From: Maribacter algicola
Lineage (GTDB): Bacteria > Bacteroidota > Bacteroidia > Flavobacteriales > Flavobacteriaceae
Reading direction: 5' to 3'
Length of the DNA stretch: 64,000 nucleotides
Assembly: GCF_003933245.1 (NCBI RefSeq)
Contig: NZ_QUSX01000004.1
Location: forward strand, 86,170 to 150,169
Position 1 is the first letter of the stretch. Every line of letters starts with the position of its first letter. A program made the position numbers and the translations under genes. Shown here piece by piece: positions 26,485 through 34,322 of the stretch. Under the pieces are notes generated by a model, which saw only the letters and a list, made by a program, of their open reading frames with translations, ran no database searches and had not been told where the DNA came from.

Positions 26485-27051
26485 TCAAAGAATATTTTGG
26501 TTCATTTCGTCATCGTAATTTTTTATATTTTTTATAGTTTCGATTTGGTTTAAAACGTCGTTCAGCAAGTCGATCCTTGTCTGGAAATTGGTAATCATGG
26601 CACTTAGTATTAATTTGCTGTTACCCCCGTTTAACAACTCATTTTCCAACATTTTATAGTCCTGTTCCAGTTTTTTAAGCTGGTCCAAGGTGTCTGAAAT
26701 TATTTTTCTTGTTTCAGGGGTTTCCTCAGCTTCCAACTCCTTTATTTGCTGCTCGATGAGACTTGCAAAGTAAAACTGGGTATTGGCCGCTTCGGGCGAG
26801 ATTTCAGCTACTTGCTCCTCCAAACTGGGATTGGAATCCATCGCGCCATACGCCAATGCAACCAAAAGCGCCATGGAAGCCGCTATGGACAAAGGTTTCC
26901 ACCAAATGAAGTGAGTTTTGGACAATGAAACGGTTTGATTGGCCTTGTTCAGTTTGGCCAAAAAACGTTCTTGGTGCCCCAATGCTGGTTCTTCCGTATC
27001 AAAACGGCCTTGAAGTGTTTTGAACAAATTCTCTAGATTATCTTTTTCCAT
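26485..27051 (-). CDS. Putative membrane-anchored anti-sigma factor
   Basis: The 188-residue protein has a cytosolic N-terminal region of about 48 residues, one transmembrane helix (about 52-68, 'PLSIAASMALLVALAYG'), and a periplasmic helical part rich in Glu, Leu and Lys that may form a coiled coil (about 95-175). This topology and its TGATG overlap with the upstream ECF sigma gene fit an anti-sigma factor. It lacks the zinc HCC motif, so the sigma-binding mode must differ from ZAS-type proteins. The role is inferred from position and topology. Confidence 0.72.
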   Translation of the reverse strand: MEKDNLENLFKTLQGRFDTEEPALGHQERFLAKLNKANQTVSLSKTHFIWWKPLSIAASMALLVALAYGAMDSNPSLEEQVAEISPEAANTQFYFASLIEQQIKELEAEETPETRKIISDTLDQLKKLEQDYKMLENELLNGGNSKLILSAMITNFQTRIDLLNDVLNQIETIKNIKNYDDEMNQNIL

Positions 27052-27605
27052 CAGTTCTCAATTAATAATTCTTTTCTAAGACTTTCCTTTGCCCTGGAAA
27101 TGGTGGTCCTACAATTGGCATAGCTCATATTCATTATGGAACTAATTTCCTCGTAGTCGTAACCCTCGATCAAATGTAAGGTCAAAGAAATTCTGTAATT
27201 GTCTTTTAAGCGTTTCATGGTTTCCATTACTTTTTGAGCCTTTTGTTCAGCAAACACATGATCCGAAGCAATTCCGTCATTATCTTCGACCTTGTACATT
27301 AAATCGTCCAGCGCAACTTCATTCTTTTTCCGTTGCTTTTTGTAATGGTAAATACTGTTGTTCACTACAATTCTCCTAAGCCATGCGCCAAAAGTAACCT
27401 CGCCCCTAAAAGTATCCAGTTTCGTAAACGCGTTCAAAAACGACTCCTGCATAATGTCTTCGGCCTCTGCACTATGTTTTACAATTCGCAAAGCAGTGTT
27501 GTACATAGCTTTGTAATACCGATTGTAAACTTCCATTTGTGCACTTTGTTTACCTTCCTTGCACGATTGCAATAAATCATCAATATGTACCTTACTTTGG
27601 CTCAA
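27051..27605 (-). CDS. ECF-type RNA polymerase sigma factor
   Basis: The 184-residue protein contains sigma region 2 (about 20-90, 'YYKAMYNTALRIVKHSAEAEDIMQESFLNAF', part shown, and 'FGAWLRRIVVNNSI') and region 4 (about 130-180, 'LIEGYDYEEISSIMNMSYANCRTTI'). The start is TTG at 27605. The stop overlaps the next ATG as TGATG. Upstream on the minus strand lies TGTAAC-N13-AGTCATCT, similar to the element before the other sigma gene at 6619. The operon continues with an anti-sigma candidate and two solenoid proteins, as in an autoregulated envelope-stress regulon. Confidence 0.92.
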   Translation of the reverse strand: MSQSKVHIDDLLQSCKEGKQSAQMEVYNRYYKAMYNTALRIVKHSAEAEDIMQESFLNAFTKLDTFRGEVTFGAWLRRIVVNNSIYHYKKQRKKNEVALDDLMYKVEDNDGIASDHVFAEQKAQKVMETMKRLKDNYRISLTLHLIEGYDYEEISSIMNMSYANCRTTISRAKESLRKELLIEN

Positions 27606-27626
27606 AAAGTGATTGGTTTGTCTAAG

Positions 27627-27653
27627 AGATGACTCAATTTACCTATTGTTACA
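27627..27653 (-). promoter_or_regulatory. Candidate autoregulatory ECF promoter of the second sigma operon
   Basis: On the minus strand TGTAAC (27653-27648) is followed after 13 bases by AGTCATCT (27634-27627), 22 bases before the TTG start. It matches the TGTAAC-N13-nGnCnnCT layout seen at 6646-6672. A second TGTAAC lies further upstream at 27689-27694, within the 10-mer TGTTACAAAC (plus strand) that is also present at 6666-6675. Confidence 0.45.
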
Positions 27654-27697
27654 GTTTTGACCGAAAAGTTTTTCTAAATTGAATTTTTGTTACAAAC

Positions 27698-27705
27698 TAA
27701 ATTTG
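27698..27705 (+). promoter_or_regulatory. TAnnTTTG -7 box of the sugar O-acetyltransferase gene
   Basis: TAAATTTG lies 21 bases before the ATG at 27727, with a TTG 16 bases further upstream (27679-27681). It directly abuts a TGTAAC element reading toward the divergent sigma gene. Confidence 0.5.
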
Positions 27706-27726
27706 GACTAACAATAAATTTACGCG

Positions 27727-28302
27727 ATGACAGAAAGGGAAAAAATGCTCCAGGGAAAGGTCTATAATTCCAGGGATCCTGAACTTTTGGAGAGGTATTT
27801 TCGTGCAAGAAGTCTAGTCAAGAAGTTCAACGATTTGGATGCTGACCTAGTGTTGGAACGCCAGGAAATCCTATCTCAACTTTTTGAGCATATAGGAAAA
27901 GGGGTGTGGATAGAGTCTCCTTTCTATTGTGATTATGGGAATAATATTTCGATTGGAGAGGGCACCTTCGTGAATATGAACTGCACCTTTTTGGACAATA
28001 ACAAGATTAGCATTGGAAAAAATGTGCTCATAGCACCTTACGTTCAGATTTATACGGCTTCCCATCCTTTAAGGGCCTCTGAGAGGATATTGGTAAATAA
28101 TAATGACGGTGCGCCCTATATAACTAAAAGTTTGCCCGTAACAATTGGCGATAATGTCTGGATCGGCGGCAACGCTGTTATTTGTCCCGGGGTTATCGTA
28201 GGTGAAAATGTTACTATTGGGGCAGGAAGTGTCGTCACCAAGAACATACCGGATAATACGCTTGCCTTTGGCAATCCGTGCAGGGTCATAAGAGAACTTT
28301 AG
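27727..28302 (+). CDS. Sugar O-acetyltransferase (maltose/galactoside acetyltransferase family)
   Basis: The 191-residue protein has the N-terminal Mac domain ('[20 protein letters not shown]') and then a left-handed beta-helix of hexapeptide repeats such as '[15 protein letters not shown]' and '[23 protein letters not shown]' (part). The catalytic His lies in 'YTASHPL'. It transfers acetyl from acetyl-CoA to a sugar hydroxyl, in the cytoplasm as a trimer. The physiological acceptor is unknown. It is divergent from the sigma operon. Confidence 0.9.
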   Translation: MTEREKMLQGKVYNSRDPELLERYFRARSLVKKFNDLDADLVLERQEILSQLFEHIGKGVWIESPFYCDYGNNISIGEGTFVNMNCTFLDNNKISIGKNVLIAPYVQIYTASHPLRASERILVNNNDGAPYITKSLPVTIGDNVWIGGNAVICPGVIVGENVTIGAGSVVTKNIPDNTLAFGNPCRVIREL

Positions 28303-28320
28303 TATTTGTATTCTTTGTTT

Positions 28321-28355
28321 TATAGTAACCAAAAAATACAAGATCGGTTACTATA
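28321..28355. other. Perfect 10-bp inverted repeat between maa-like gene and lon
   Basis: TATAGTAACC (28321-28330) and GGTTACTATA (28346-28355) flank a 15-base spacer, 18 bp past the acetyltransferase stop. No T-run follows, so it is a weak terminator candidate. It could instead be an operator-like site, because lon lies about 140 bp downstream. Confidence 0.4.
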
Positions 28356-28497
28356 TAAATGGCACAGGAATTGAAATGGATAGGGCGTAGAAAGACAATT
28401 AAAACGACATAAACCCTGTAAGCATGGTCTATCAAGGGTTTTTGAATTTTGAACGATAAAAAAAGTGCACGCTGTTTAATGACAGAATGACCGATAT

Positions 28498-30954
28498 ATG
28501 AGTATGGAAGATTCTAAATTTTCAAATTTTGACAATATGTCTTTACAGGGCATCGATCAGGATTCCGAGTTAATTCCGTTGCTTACCGCAGAGGACGAGG
28601 AGCAAATGAATAGTGAGGAATTGCCCGAAACCTTACCTATTCTACCCCTTAGGAATACGGTTTTGTTTCCCGGTGTCGTAATTCCAATTACCGCCGGAAG
28701 GGACAAGTCCATCCAATTGATAAAGGATGCCAATAACGGTAGTAAAGTGATAGGGGTGGTGTCCCAAAAGGATGAGGAAACGGAAAACCCTGATATCAAG
28801 GATATCAATACGTTGGGTACGGTTGCCCGTATTTTACGGGTATTGCAGATGCCCGATGGGAATACAACCGTAATTATCCAAGGAAAAAAACGTTTTGAGA
28901 TTGCCGAAGTATTGACCAAAAAGCCATATATCACGGCAACTGTGCGTGAAACCGAGGAAATTAGGCCGGATAAGGGGAGCAGTGAATTTTTGGCGATCAT
29001 CGATTCCATTAAGGATTTGGCCTTGAGAATCATTAGGGACAATCCAAATATTCCTAGTGAAGCTTCTTTCGCCATCAAAAATATACAGAGCGATTCCTTT
29101 TTGATAAACTTTGTTTCCTCCAACCTCAATTTACCAGTAAAGGAGAAACAGGAATTATTGGAAATTGGGAGCTTGCAGGACAGGGCCTTGGCCACCTTAA
29201 AATATATGAACATCGAGCTCCAGAAATTGGAGTTGAAAAATGATATTCAGTCCAAGGTGCGCAGCGATTTGGACCAGCAACAGCGTGAATATTTTCTCCA
29301 TCAACAGATGAAGACCATCCAAGAGGAACTTGGCGGGGTTTCCTATGATGAGGAATTGGAGGAAATGCGCGAGCGTGCGAAAAAGAAAAAGTGGGGTAAA
29401 AAAGTAAAGGAGCATTTTGAAAAGGAACTTGCCAAAATGCAGCGAATGAACCCGCAAGTGGCGGAATATTCCATTCAAAGAAACTATCTGGACCTGCTGT
29501 TGGATTTGCCATGGAACGAATATTCCAAGGACAAGTTCGACTTAAAACGAGCGGAACGTATTCTTAATAGAGACCATTATGGACTGGAGGACGTAAAAAG
29601 AAGGATTATCGAGTATCTGGCAGTTTTAAAACTGAGAAATGATATGAAATCCCCCATTTTATGTCTATACGGACCTCCCGGTGTGGGTAAAACCTCTTTG
29701 GGAAAGTCCATAGCTGAGGCCTTGGGCAGAAAATATGTACGTATGTCATTGGGAGGTTTAAGGGACGAGGCGGAAATTCGTGGTCATAGAAAGACCTATA
29801 TAGGTGCCATGCCTGGCCGGATAGTTCAGAGTCTAAAAAAAGCCGGAACTTCCAATCCAGTATTTATATTGGATGAAATTGACAAATTGTCCAATAGTCA
29901 TCAGGGTGATCCCTCTTCAGCAATGCTCGAGGTTTTGGATCCTGAACAGAACAACGATTTTTATGATAACTTCCTGGAAATGGGCTATGATCTATCCAAG
30001 GTGATGTTCGTGGCTACAGCGAACAACCTGGGTAATATACAGCCCGCTTTAAGGGATCGAATGGAAATTATCAATGTTAGCGGTTATACCATAGAGGAAA
30101 AGGTGGAAATAGCAAAAAGACATTTGCTGCCCAAACAATTGGAGGAGCATGGTTTGAACTCGACCCACTTGAAAATTGGAAAACCCCAGTTGGAAAAAAT
30201 TGTTGAAGGTTATACCAGGGAATCCGGTGTGCGCTCTTTGGAGAAGCAAATCGCAAAAATGGTTCGCTATGCCGCAAAATCCATTGCCACGGAAGAAGAA
30301 TACAATGTGAAGATTAGCAATGCGGATGTGGAAGAAGTTTTGGGTGCGCCAAAAATGGAACGCAGCAAATATGAGAACAATGAAGTGGCCGGTGTGGTTA
30401 CCGGTTTGGCCTGGACCAGTGTTGGTGGAGATATCCTCTTTATAGAATCCATATTGTCACAAGGAAAGGGCAATTTAAGTATTACGGGTAATCTAGGTAA
30501 GGTGATGAAGGAATCGGCCACCATTGCCATGGAATATATTAAATCCAATGCCCAAAGGTTTGGTATAGACCCCTCTATTTTTGAGAAGTATAACGTACAT
30601 ATTCATGTGCCGGAAGGTGCCACTCCAAAGGACGGCCCCAGTGCGGGTATCACCATGTTGACTTCCTTGGTCTCCCTTTTTACACAAAAAAGGATTAAGA
30701 AGAGTTTGGCCATGACCGGGGAGATTACACTGCGAGGTAAAGTGTTACCGGTAGGTGGAATCAAAGAAAAAATTCTTGCGGCAAAAAGGGCGCGTATAAA
30801 GGAAATAATTCTTTGTGCCGATAATGAAAGGGATGTCAAAGAAATCAAGGAATCCTATCTAAAGGGACTGAAATTTCACTACGTGACAGAGATGTCCGAA
30901 GTAATCGATATTGCAATTACGAATCAAAAAGTAAAGGACGCCAAAAAGCTGTAG
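28498..30954 (+). CDS. lon: ATP-dependent protease La (Lon)
   Basis: The 818-residue serine-lysine protease degrades misfolded and regulatory proteins. It has an N-terminal substrate-binding LON domain (about 45-240), a coiled-coil region, and an AAA+ module with Walker [10 protein letters not shown] near residue 391 and Walker B '[10 protein letters not shown]'. The C-terminal proteolytic domain has the catalytic Ser in '[14 protein letters not shown]' (about 715) and Lys in '[10 protein letters not shown]' (about 762). The acidic N-terminal extension of about 40 residues is usual in Bacteroidota. It is followed 26 bp later by cmk. Confidence 0.96.
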   Translation: MSMEDSKFSNFDNMSLQGIDQDSELIPLLTAEDEEQMNSEELPETLPILPLRNTVLFPGVVIPITAGRDKSIQLIKDANNGSKVIGVVSQKDEETENPDIKDINTLGTVARILRVLQMPDGNTTVIIQGKKRFEIAEVLTKKPYITATVRETEEIRPDKGSSEFLAIIDSIKDLALRIIRDNPNIPSEASFAIKNIQSDSFLINFVSSNLNLPVKEKQELLEIGSLQDRALATLKYMNIELQKLELKNDIQSKVRSDLDQQQREYFLHQQMKTIQEELGGVSYDEELEEMRERAKKKKWGKKVKEHFEKELAKMQRMNPQVAEYSIQRNYLDLLLDLPWNEYSKDKFDLKRAERILNRDHYGLEDVKRRIIEYLAVLKLRNDMKSPILCLYGPPGVGKTSLGKSIAEALGRKYVRMSLGGLRDEAEIRGHRKTYIGAMPGRIVQSLKKAGTSNPVFILDEIDKLSNSHQGDPSSAMLEVLDPEQNNDFYDNFLEMGYDLSKVMFVATANNLGNIQPALRDRMEIINVSGYTIEEKVEIAKRHLLPKQLEEHGLNSTHLKIGKPQLEKIVEGYTRESGVRSLEKQIAKMVRYAAKSIATEEEYNVKISNADVEEVLGAPKMERSKYENNEVAGVVTGLAWTSVGGDILFIESILSQGKGNLSITGNLGKVMKESATIAMEYIKSNAQRFGIDPSIFEKYNVHIHVPEGATPKDGPSAGITMLTSLVSLFTQKRIKKSLAMTGEITLRGKVLPVGGIKEKILAAKRARIKEIILCADNERDVKEIKESYLKGLKFHYVTEMSEVIDIAITNQKVKDAKKL

Positions 30955-30980
30955 CGGGTTTTTTCTACTATATTTATAAA

Positions 30981-31676
30981 ATGAATAAGATTACCATAGC
31001 TATAGATGGATTTTCTTCAACGGGTAAAAGCACCTTGGCGAAACAGCTGGCCAAAAAACTGGAATACGTGTATGTAGATACAGGGGCCATGTATAGGGCC
31101 GTAACCTTGTACGCCATGCAAAACGGCTTTGTGAATGAGGGCCATGTTGACACGAAAGGACTGCTAAATGATTTGGACAAGATTCAATTAAAATTCGTGT
31201 TCAATTCGGATATGGGCTTTGCTGAAATGTTTTTAAACGGTAAGAATGTGGAAAGGGAAATCCGCACCTTGGATGTTTCCAAAAATGTAAGTCAAGTTGC
31301 CGAAATTAAGGAAGTGAGGTCAAAATTGGTTTCCCTGCAGCAGGATATGGGTAAGGACAAGGGGGTGGTCATGGACGGTAGGGATATTGGGACCGTTGTT
31401 TTTCCCAATGCGGAACTCAAAATATTCATGACTGCCAGTCCGGAAAAAAGGGCGGTAAGGCGTTACAAGGAACTGTTGGATAGGGGCGAGGTTGTAAAGT
31501 ATGAGGATATTCTGGAAAACGTTCAAAAAAGGGACTATATAGATTCCCATAGGGAAAACTCCCCCCTAACCAAGGCAAAGAATGCTATAGAGTTTGATAA
31601 TAGCGATATGGGGCTAGAACAGCAATTTGAGCGTATCTATGAACATACGCTTAGGGTCATTGAAAAAAATAAATAA
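30981..31676 (+). CDS. cmk: Cytidylate kinase
   Basis: The 231-residue enzyme phosphorylates CMP and dCMP with ATP. It has the P-loop 'AIDGFSSTGKSTLAKQLA' (residues 6-23), 'VYVDTGAMYRAVTLYA' and 'VVMDGRDIGTVVFPNA', all typical of bacterial CMP kinases, and the lid region 'SPEKRAVRRYKE'. It lies downstream of lon. rpsA, often its neighbour in other bacteria, is encoded about 700 bp further on, beyond a convergent gene. Confidence 0.95.
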   Translation: MNKITIAIDGFSSTGKSTLAKQLAKKLEYVYVDTGAMYRAVTLYAMQNGFVNEGHVDTKGLLNDLDKIQLKFVFNSDMGFAEMFLNGKNVEREIRTLDVSKNVSQVAEIKEVRSKLVSLQQDMGKDKGVVMDGRDIGTVVFPNAELKIFMTASPEKRAVRRYKELLDRGEVVKYEDILENVQKRDYIDSHRENSPLTKAKNAIEFDNSDMGLEQQFERIYEHTLRVIEKNK

Positions 31677-31680
31677 AAAA

Positions 31681-31708
31681 ACCGTCGGATTTTCCGACGG
31701 TTTTTTTC
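31681..31708. terminator. Bidirectional terminator between cmk and the BON-LysM gene
   Basis: An 8-bp stem (ACCGTCGG with CCGACGGT, loop ATTTT) has an A-run on its left and a T-run on its right. It should therefore stop both cmk transcription and that of the convergent gene ending at 31724. Confidence 0.9.
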
Positions 31709-31723
31709 TTCAAGGATACATCC

Positions 31724-32104
31724 TTATAAATTTGGGATAACCAATACCTGATCTGGATGTATTAGGTCCGGATTTTTCAAAATACCGGTATTGGCTTCGA
31801 AAATTTGCTTGTATTTCATGGGGTCCCCGTAGTAATGTTTAGCGATTTTACTAAGAGATTCTCCGCTTTTTACAGTATGCCTATGATAAACTGAATCGTC
31901 CTCAACGGTAATGTTCGCTTTTATATCGGAAGGACTTTCTCCACCTATTTCCTTGATTTTGTCCCAAATAATGTTTTTCTCATATTGGGTATTTGCCATT
32001 CCTTTTACCTTTAGGATATCACCTTCAACGGTTACATTTCCATCTTTGATACCAAGTTGTTCACCTAGGTCCAAAACGGGTTGATACTTTGCCTTTACGC
32101 TCAT
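31724..32104 (-). CDS. BON-LysM protein, Kbp (YgaU)-like potassium-binding protein
   Basis: The 126-residue protein has no signal peptide. A BON-like N-terminal half (about residues 15-70) is followed by a C-terminal LysM domain (about 75-126, 'HTVKSGESLSKIAKHYYGDPMKY'). The order and size match E. coli Kbp/YgaU, a cytoplasmic K+-binding protein, so peptidoglycan binding should not be assumed from LysM alone. It is convergent with cmk and shares the bidirectional terminator. Confidence 0.82.
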   Translation of the reverse strand: MSVKAKYQPVLDLGEQLGIKDGNVTVEGDILKVKGMANTQYEKNIIWDKIKEIGGESPSDIKANITVEDDSVYHRHTVKSGESLSKIAKHYYGDPMKYKQIFEANTGILKNPDLIHPDQVLVIPNL

Positions 32105-32218
32105 AATTTAATTCAATTTAACGGTTAATATTTATGCAGTGAAGGTAAGGATTATTGTGTAAAACCCTCCCATATTCAAAAAATTCTATTCCCGGTGGAT
32201 TTGTTGAACTTCAACATA

Positions 32219-32249
32219 TTGTGTGATAAGGAATTTAATTGTATTTTTG
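32219..32249 (+). promoter_or_regulatory. rpsA promoter (TTG-N20-TATTTTTG)
   Basis: A -33 TTG (32219-32221) and a -7 TATTTTTG (32242-32249), separated by 20 bases, form one of the best Bacteroidota-type promoters in the window. It leaves a leader of about 115 nt before the ATG at 32371. Confidence 0.6.
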
Positions 32250-32270
32250 CACTCCTTTTTTCAGCAAGTG

Positions 32271-32339
32271 AATCAAGATAGAAAAAAGACTAAAAATAGA
32301 TAAATAATAACTTTCATGACCATTGCTTAAATCTTGATT
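32271..32339 (+). promoter_or_regulatory. Complementary 9-mers in the rpsA leader
   Basis: AATCAAGAT (32271-32279) and ATCTTGATT (32331-32339) are perfectly complementary and flank a 51-base AT-rich, A-rich spacer in the mRNA leader. A long-range stem could expose or hide the region upstream of the start. Autoregulation by S1 is common in other bacteria, but its link to this structure is inferred. Confidence 0.4.
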
Positions 32340-32370
32340 GGGTTATGAAATACAAATTTTAAATCAGCAA

Positions 32371-34215
32371 ATGGCTGAAGAAAAAACAACAGCGGAAGTA
32401 GAAGAAACTACAGAAGCTACTACACAAGAAGCTGCACAGGAAACCCCTAAGCAGGACCCACAGGAGTTTTTGGAAAATTTCAACTGGGAAAAGTACGAGC
32501 AAGGAATCGAACGAGTAGATGATTCCAAGCTAAAGGAATTTGAAGAATTGGTTGCCGAAAATTTCGTGGATACTGCCGATGAGGAAGTAGTGGAAGGAAC
32601 GGTAGTGTATTTGACAGATAGAGAGGCAATTATCGATATCAATGCCAAGTCTGAAGGCGTAATCTCCTTGAACGAGTTTCGTTACAACCCTAATTTAAAG
32701 GTTGGTGACAAGGTTGAGGTGTTGATCGATATCCGTGAGGACAAAAGCGGACAGTTAGTTTTGTCTCACAGAAAGGCACGTACCATCAAAGCTTGGGATA
32801 GGGTAAATGCAGCTCATGACAAGGAAGAAATCGTATCCGGTTTTGTTAAGTGCAGAACTAAAGGAGGTATGATTGTGGATGTATTCGGTATTGAGGCGTT
32901 CTTGCCAGGTTCACAAATAGACGTGAAGCCTATCAGGGACTACGATCAATACGTAAACAAAACAATGGAATTCAAAGTTGTTAAAATCAACCACGAGTTC
33001 AAAAACGTTGTTGTTTCGCACAAAGCACTTATTGAAGCGGACATCGAGGAACAGAAAAAAGAAATCATCAGCCAGTTAGAGAAAGGACAGGTATTGGAAG
33101 GCGTTGTTAAGAACATTACTTCCTACGGTGTCTTTATCGACCTTGGTGGTGTTGACGGACTTGTTCATATTACGGACCTTTCTTGGAGTAGGATCAACCA
33201 CCCGAACGAGGTTGTTGAACTTGACCAGAAATTGAACGTTGTTATTCTTGATTTTGATGAGAATAAATCCAGAATCCAACTAGGTCTTAAGCAATTGGAA
33301 AAACATCCTTGGGAGGCCCTAAGTGATGAAATTAAGGTTGGCGATAAGGTTAAAGGTAAAGTGGTTGTTATTGCAGACTACGGCGCCTTTATAGAAGTTG
33401 TTGAAGGTGTTGAAGGTTTGATCCACGTTTCTGAAATGTCTTGGTCCACACACTTACGTTCCGCTCAGGATTTCGTAAAAGTTGGGGATGAGGTTGAGGC
33501 AGTTGTATTGACATTGGATAGGGAGGATCGTAAGATGTCCCTTGGTATCAAGCAATTGACGCCAGACCCTTGGACAGATATCACTTCTAAATATCCGGTA
33601 GGTTCCAGACATAAAGGTATCGTTCGTAATTTTACCAACTTTGGCGTTTTTGTTGAGTTGGAAGAAGGTATCGACGGTCTTATCTATATTTCCGATTTAT
33701 CTTGGACCAAGAAAATCAAACATCCATCTGAGTTCACCAACGTAGGTGATACCTTAGAGGTAGAGGTGTTGGAATTGGATGTGGAAGGACGTAAGTTGAG
33801 TTTGGGTCACAAACAGACCACTGAAAATCCATGGGATAAATATGAGGAGGAGTTCGCTGTTGGAACCGTCCACAAAGCAACTATCGCCGATGTAGTGGAC
33901 AAAGGTGCTACCATAGACTTTAATGAGGATATCACCGCCTTTATTCCACAGCGTCACCTTGAAAAGGAAGATGGTAAAAAACTAGGACGAGGCGATGAGG
34001 CTGAATTCAAGATCATTGAGTTCAATAAGGACTTCAAGCGAGTTGTAGCTAGTCATACCGCTATCTTCAGGGAAGAGGAACAACGCAATGTAAAAGCGGC
34101 AGCACAAAGACAGGCTGTTGCGGCAGATGAGGCAAAACCGACCCTTGGGGATGCCAACGATGCCTTGCAAGCGTTAAAGGATAAAATGGAAGCGGATTCC
34201 AAAAAGAAGAAGTAA
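32371..34215 (+). CDS. rpsA: 30S ribosomal protein S1
   Basis: The protein of about 614 residues binds mRNA and helps initiation. After an acidic N-terminal tail it has six S1/OB repeats, each with the 'GxVxxxxxxGxFVxL' pattern, for instance 'VVKNITSYGVFIDLGGVDGLVHITDLSW' (first part) and 'VRNFTNFGVFVELEEGIDGL'. The start is the ATG at 32371 (MAEEKTT). An in-frame TTG at 32338 is less likely because it falls within the leader stem. It is monocistronic, with a promoter, a leader of about 115 nt and a terminator. Confidence 0.95.
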   Translation: MAEEKTTAEVEETTEATTQEAAQETPKQDPQEFLENFNWEKYEQGIERVDDSKLKEFEELVAENFVDTADEEVVEGTVVYLTDREAIIDINAKSEGVISLNEFRYNPNLKVGDKVEVLIDIREDKSGQLVLSHRKARTIKAWDRVNAAHDKEEIVSGFVKCRTKGGMIVDVFGIEAFLPGSQIDVKPIRDYDQYVNKTMEFKVVKINHEFKNVVVSHKALIEADIEEQKKEIISQLEKGQVLEGVVKNITSYGVFIDLGGVDGLVHITDLSWSRINHPNEVVELDQKLNVVILDFDENKSRIQLGLKQLEKHPWEALSDEIKVGDKVKGKVVVIADYGAFIEVVEGVEGLIHVSEMSWSTHLRSAQDFVKVGDEVEAVVLTLDREDRKMSLGIKQLTPDPWTDITSKYPVGSRHKGIVRNFTNFGVFVELEEGIDGLIYISDLSWTKKIKHPSEFTNVGDTLEVEVLELDVEGRKLSLGHKQTTENPWDKYEEEFAVGTVHKATIADVVDKGATIDFNEDITAFIPQRHLEKEDGKKLGRGDEAEFKIIEFNKDFKRVVASHTAIFREEEQRNVKAAAQRQAVAADEAKPTLGDANDALQALKDKMEADSKKKK

Positions 34216-34242
34216 CTATTTTCTTTAGAATTTAAACTTTAT

Positions 34243-34274
34243 AAAACCTTGACCATTTGGTCAAGGTTTTTTTT
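34243..34274 (+). terminator. Rho-independent terminator of rpsA
   Basis: A 12-bp stem (AAAACCTTGACC with GGTCAAGGTTTT, loop ATTT) is followed by more T residues. It begins 28 bp past the rpsA stop. Confidence 0.9.
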
Positions 34275-34322
34275 CACTCTCTTTTTTAGGTTAGCTAAAT
34301 CTGTTACTTAAATAGGTTTTGG

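Noticed and set aside
28411..28441. AAACCCT/AGGGTTT hairpin upstream of lon as a terminator
   Set aside because: The stem is short with a loop of about 17 bases. It is weaker than the other terminators and could be chance.
28460..28470. Shared AAAAGTGCAC between the lon upstream region and the terminator at 6693
   Set aside because: Only ten bases are shared, with one copy inside a terminator stem. There is no repeated context, so coincidence is likely.
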